From an uncultured Bacilli bacterium (GTDB lineage Bacteria > Bacillota_I > Bacilli_A > RF39 > UBA660), in NCBI GenBank assembly GCA_947598455.1, contig CANQFI010000031.1:1-15171 (forward strand): a DNA stretch of 15,171 bases, written 5' to 3'. How positions within the stretch are numbered: the first letter of the stretch is position 1; each line of letters opens with the position of its first letter. The notes beneath the pieces were generated by a model that saw only the letters and a program-made list of their open reading frames with translations, made no database searches and had not been told where the DNA came from. The translations under genes were made by a program, and so were the position numbers. Below are positions 14,901-15,171 of the stretch, in pieces.

Positions 14901-15171
14901 GACATCTGGCAAAAAGTTAGAATCAGAAATACTTGAAAATAATAATTATGTCAGATTTACTAATTACTATGGTGGTTTAAAAGTATCTAAAACAGTTATT
15001 GGCTCAGAGGCAGATAAAGATAAAGAATTTAAATTTACAGTAACCCTTTCTGATACAAGCATTACTGGTCAGTATGGTGAAATGGAATTTAAAAATGGTG
15101 TTGCTGAATTCAACTTAAAAGATGGTGGAACAATAGAAGCCAATTATCTACCAGAAAATATTCAATATACA
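11980..15171 (+). CDS. Large secreted surface protein: fibro-slime domain plus pilin-like isopeptide repeats (partial)
   Basis: An open frame of 1,064 codons from ATG 11980 to the window edge, with no stop. Residues 1-39 are a basic N-terminus and a hydrophobic signal (YFLILISLILIVSGVIVF), possibly cleaved near Ala37. About 40-500 is a large Asn/Ser/Thr-rich N-terminal region of no recognised family. About 500-610 is a fibro-slime (PA14-like) domain: FFGDDDFWLFL (528-538), ADIGGVHSS (549-557), and LSFFYTERGASGSTLYMRF (589-607). It is followed by domains that begin with a Lys strand, have a Y-T-I-x-E motif, and close with F-x-N-Y: about 624-763, 765-863, 866-997 and 998 to the edge. These match the Spy0128/FctA and DUF7601 type, where Lys and Asn form an intramolecular isopeptide bond. 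The likely role is cell-surface adhesion or a wall-anchored fibre. A sorting signal, if present, lies beyond the window. The start rests on the promoter and a weak SD. Confidence 0.85.
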   Translation, partial: MRGTFSIFDNRKKYTKKYFLILISLILIVSGVIVFNASFSNTNLVEDITQDEAKVNPNFTIQQYFYFNEIDLSDSNCNSSSPHLQVVDTSNGGSGTKGGNLPTNGHETAKCVLLEKVTSDTRALVKGEKYTIKTKKILVPLFEDEKTDYQSNPRMKYMDRLYNNIEDYNQNYTLTEVWVLKEGKESEQDKNSTNQNDWYIYKVPKTNDGRHNPEAILFTNNPNNSNITKEENGTIKEASSYTILIKEDTVIRLVYDTIETKEYEKSGVNFYDYNISDGYIYTTNNQKDPLSTSTQSRNTGTTYYAYTKESGINSSSNYKGSGAKYAFGNSNSGTNLGDVKNGNSNINRYNNENKISGSSYGLVKNNKLNEDGTPIWNDGIDGPELFGTGTATGKVNYVNDEFSLIFNRNGGTFVLSDVVKNSKNNNEEKRLEDLENFKITYSTTAKTIYSNEFWPMDLADSWGADNNDMKFGSKADRTKRRYFGTTNNTTSYLPESDCEEDHNPYFGLAFESEFTIDPGYNAPLDFFFFGDDDFWLFLTKPNGDVVQIADIGGVHSSIGQYVNLWDYIEKIPYTNKDGDENSSSGTYKLSFFYTERGASGSTLYMRFTIPLDSVKTQEQETSSLIIGKEVKGIEPNPNEQYEFQLNFTENENQVEDLYLYEIYNKDSKEGAISSGVYNSSGAKFKLSNNQYLVLYGVPDSLKFKVEELTRTLEDGTTIKPNMSILVKTTHREGSHGHADDEKEGNTVECLAGDVDYVQFFNSYTGIVVSKETFGTKLKDQEFDFTITLKDSTITGKYGDMEFTNGIANFKLKNGETKKASNLPDNIEYTITEANDGVFKTKTKQTSGKTEYGKIDEINFYNYYDSDLKIEKRVIGKGQDDYNFNIKFETDEKIAEESYNYIKYNNDGTTSDGTISKTGGEISLKDGEYIIVKDIPDSTKYTIEEQEVQTSKTTYCKSNISSPVTIEESNISCSETSGKKLESEILENNNYVRFTNYYGGLKVSKTVIGSEADKDKEFKFTVTLSDTSITGQYGEMEFKNGVAEFNLKDGGTIEANYLPENIQYT

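Noticed and set aside
1..15171. Recoded TGA (Mycoplasma-type code) suggested by the extreme AT content
   Set aside because: Trp is TGG throughout the conserved genes and rnc ends in TGA at the expected C-terminus, just before smc.

Overview
The window is a strongly AT-rich piece of a low-GC Gram-positive-type (Bacillota/Bacilli) chromosome. TGA is used as a real stop (end of rnc) and Trp is encoded by TGG, so this is the standard bacterial code rather than the Mycoplasma code. Purine-rich Shine-Dalgarno (SD) sites, TGnTATAAT promoters, pyruvate formate-lyase fermentation, a surface protein with fibro-slime and pilin-like isopeptide domains, and the rnc-smc pair together suggest an anaerobic, probably gut-associated uncultured Bacilli lineage (RF39-like or Erysipelotrichia-like). 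That placement is inference.

Layout. (1) 1-1893: a membrane-anchored extracytoplasmic protein with a degenerate NlpC/P60-type C-terminal domain, then a bidirectional terminator and tRNA-Lys(CTT) on the minus strand. (2) 1894-3252: a small two-helix membrane protein whose 3' end carries a near-consensus promoter for tRNA-Ser(GCT), a terminator, then a second NlpC/P60 protein with intact catalytic residues but no visible signal peptide. (3) 3253-6357: pflB and pflA, translationally coupled by a 1-nt overlap and closed by a terminator that overlaps the end of pflA. (4) 6358-7265: an unusual leader (TTGACA box plus perfect palindrome, an SD with no gene behind it, a 20-codon ORF with a strong SD, and a hairpin that would mask that SD) in front of an unrecognised 219-aa protein. 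(5) 7268-8160, minus strand: a lone ZnuA/TroA-type lipoprotein in which all four usual metal-ligand positions appear substituted. (6) 8245-11868: rnc and smc as a tight operon; the SMC protein is short, with both coiled-coil arms reduced. (7) 11869-15171: a strong promoter and a large secreted surface protein (fibro-slime domain followed by alternating pilin-like domains) that runs off the right edge.

The genes do not form one pathway. They are housekeeping modules (tRNAs, RNase III, SMC, PFL) interleaved with envelope proteins. The parts most worth a second look are the leader at 6360-6582, the ligand-less ZnuA-like lipoprotein, the Cys-less NlpC/P60 domain, the short SMC and the A-B-A-B surface protein. 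No CRISPR array, insertion sequence or phage gene was seen.
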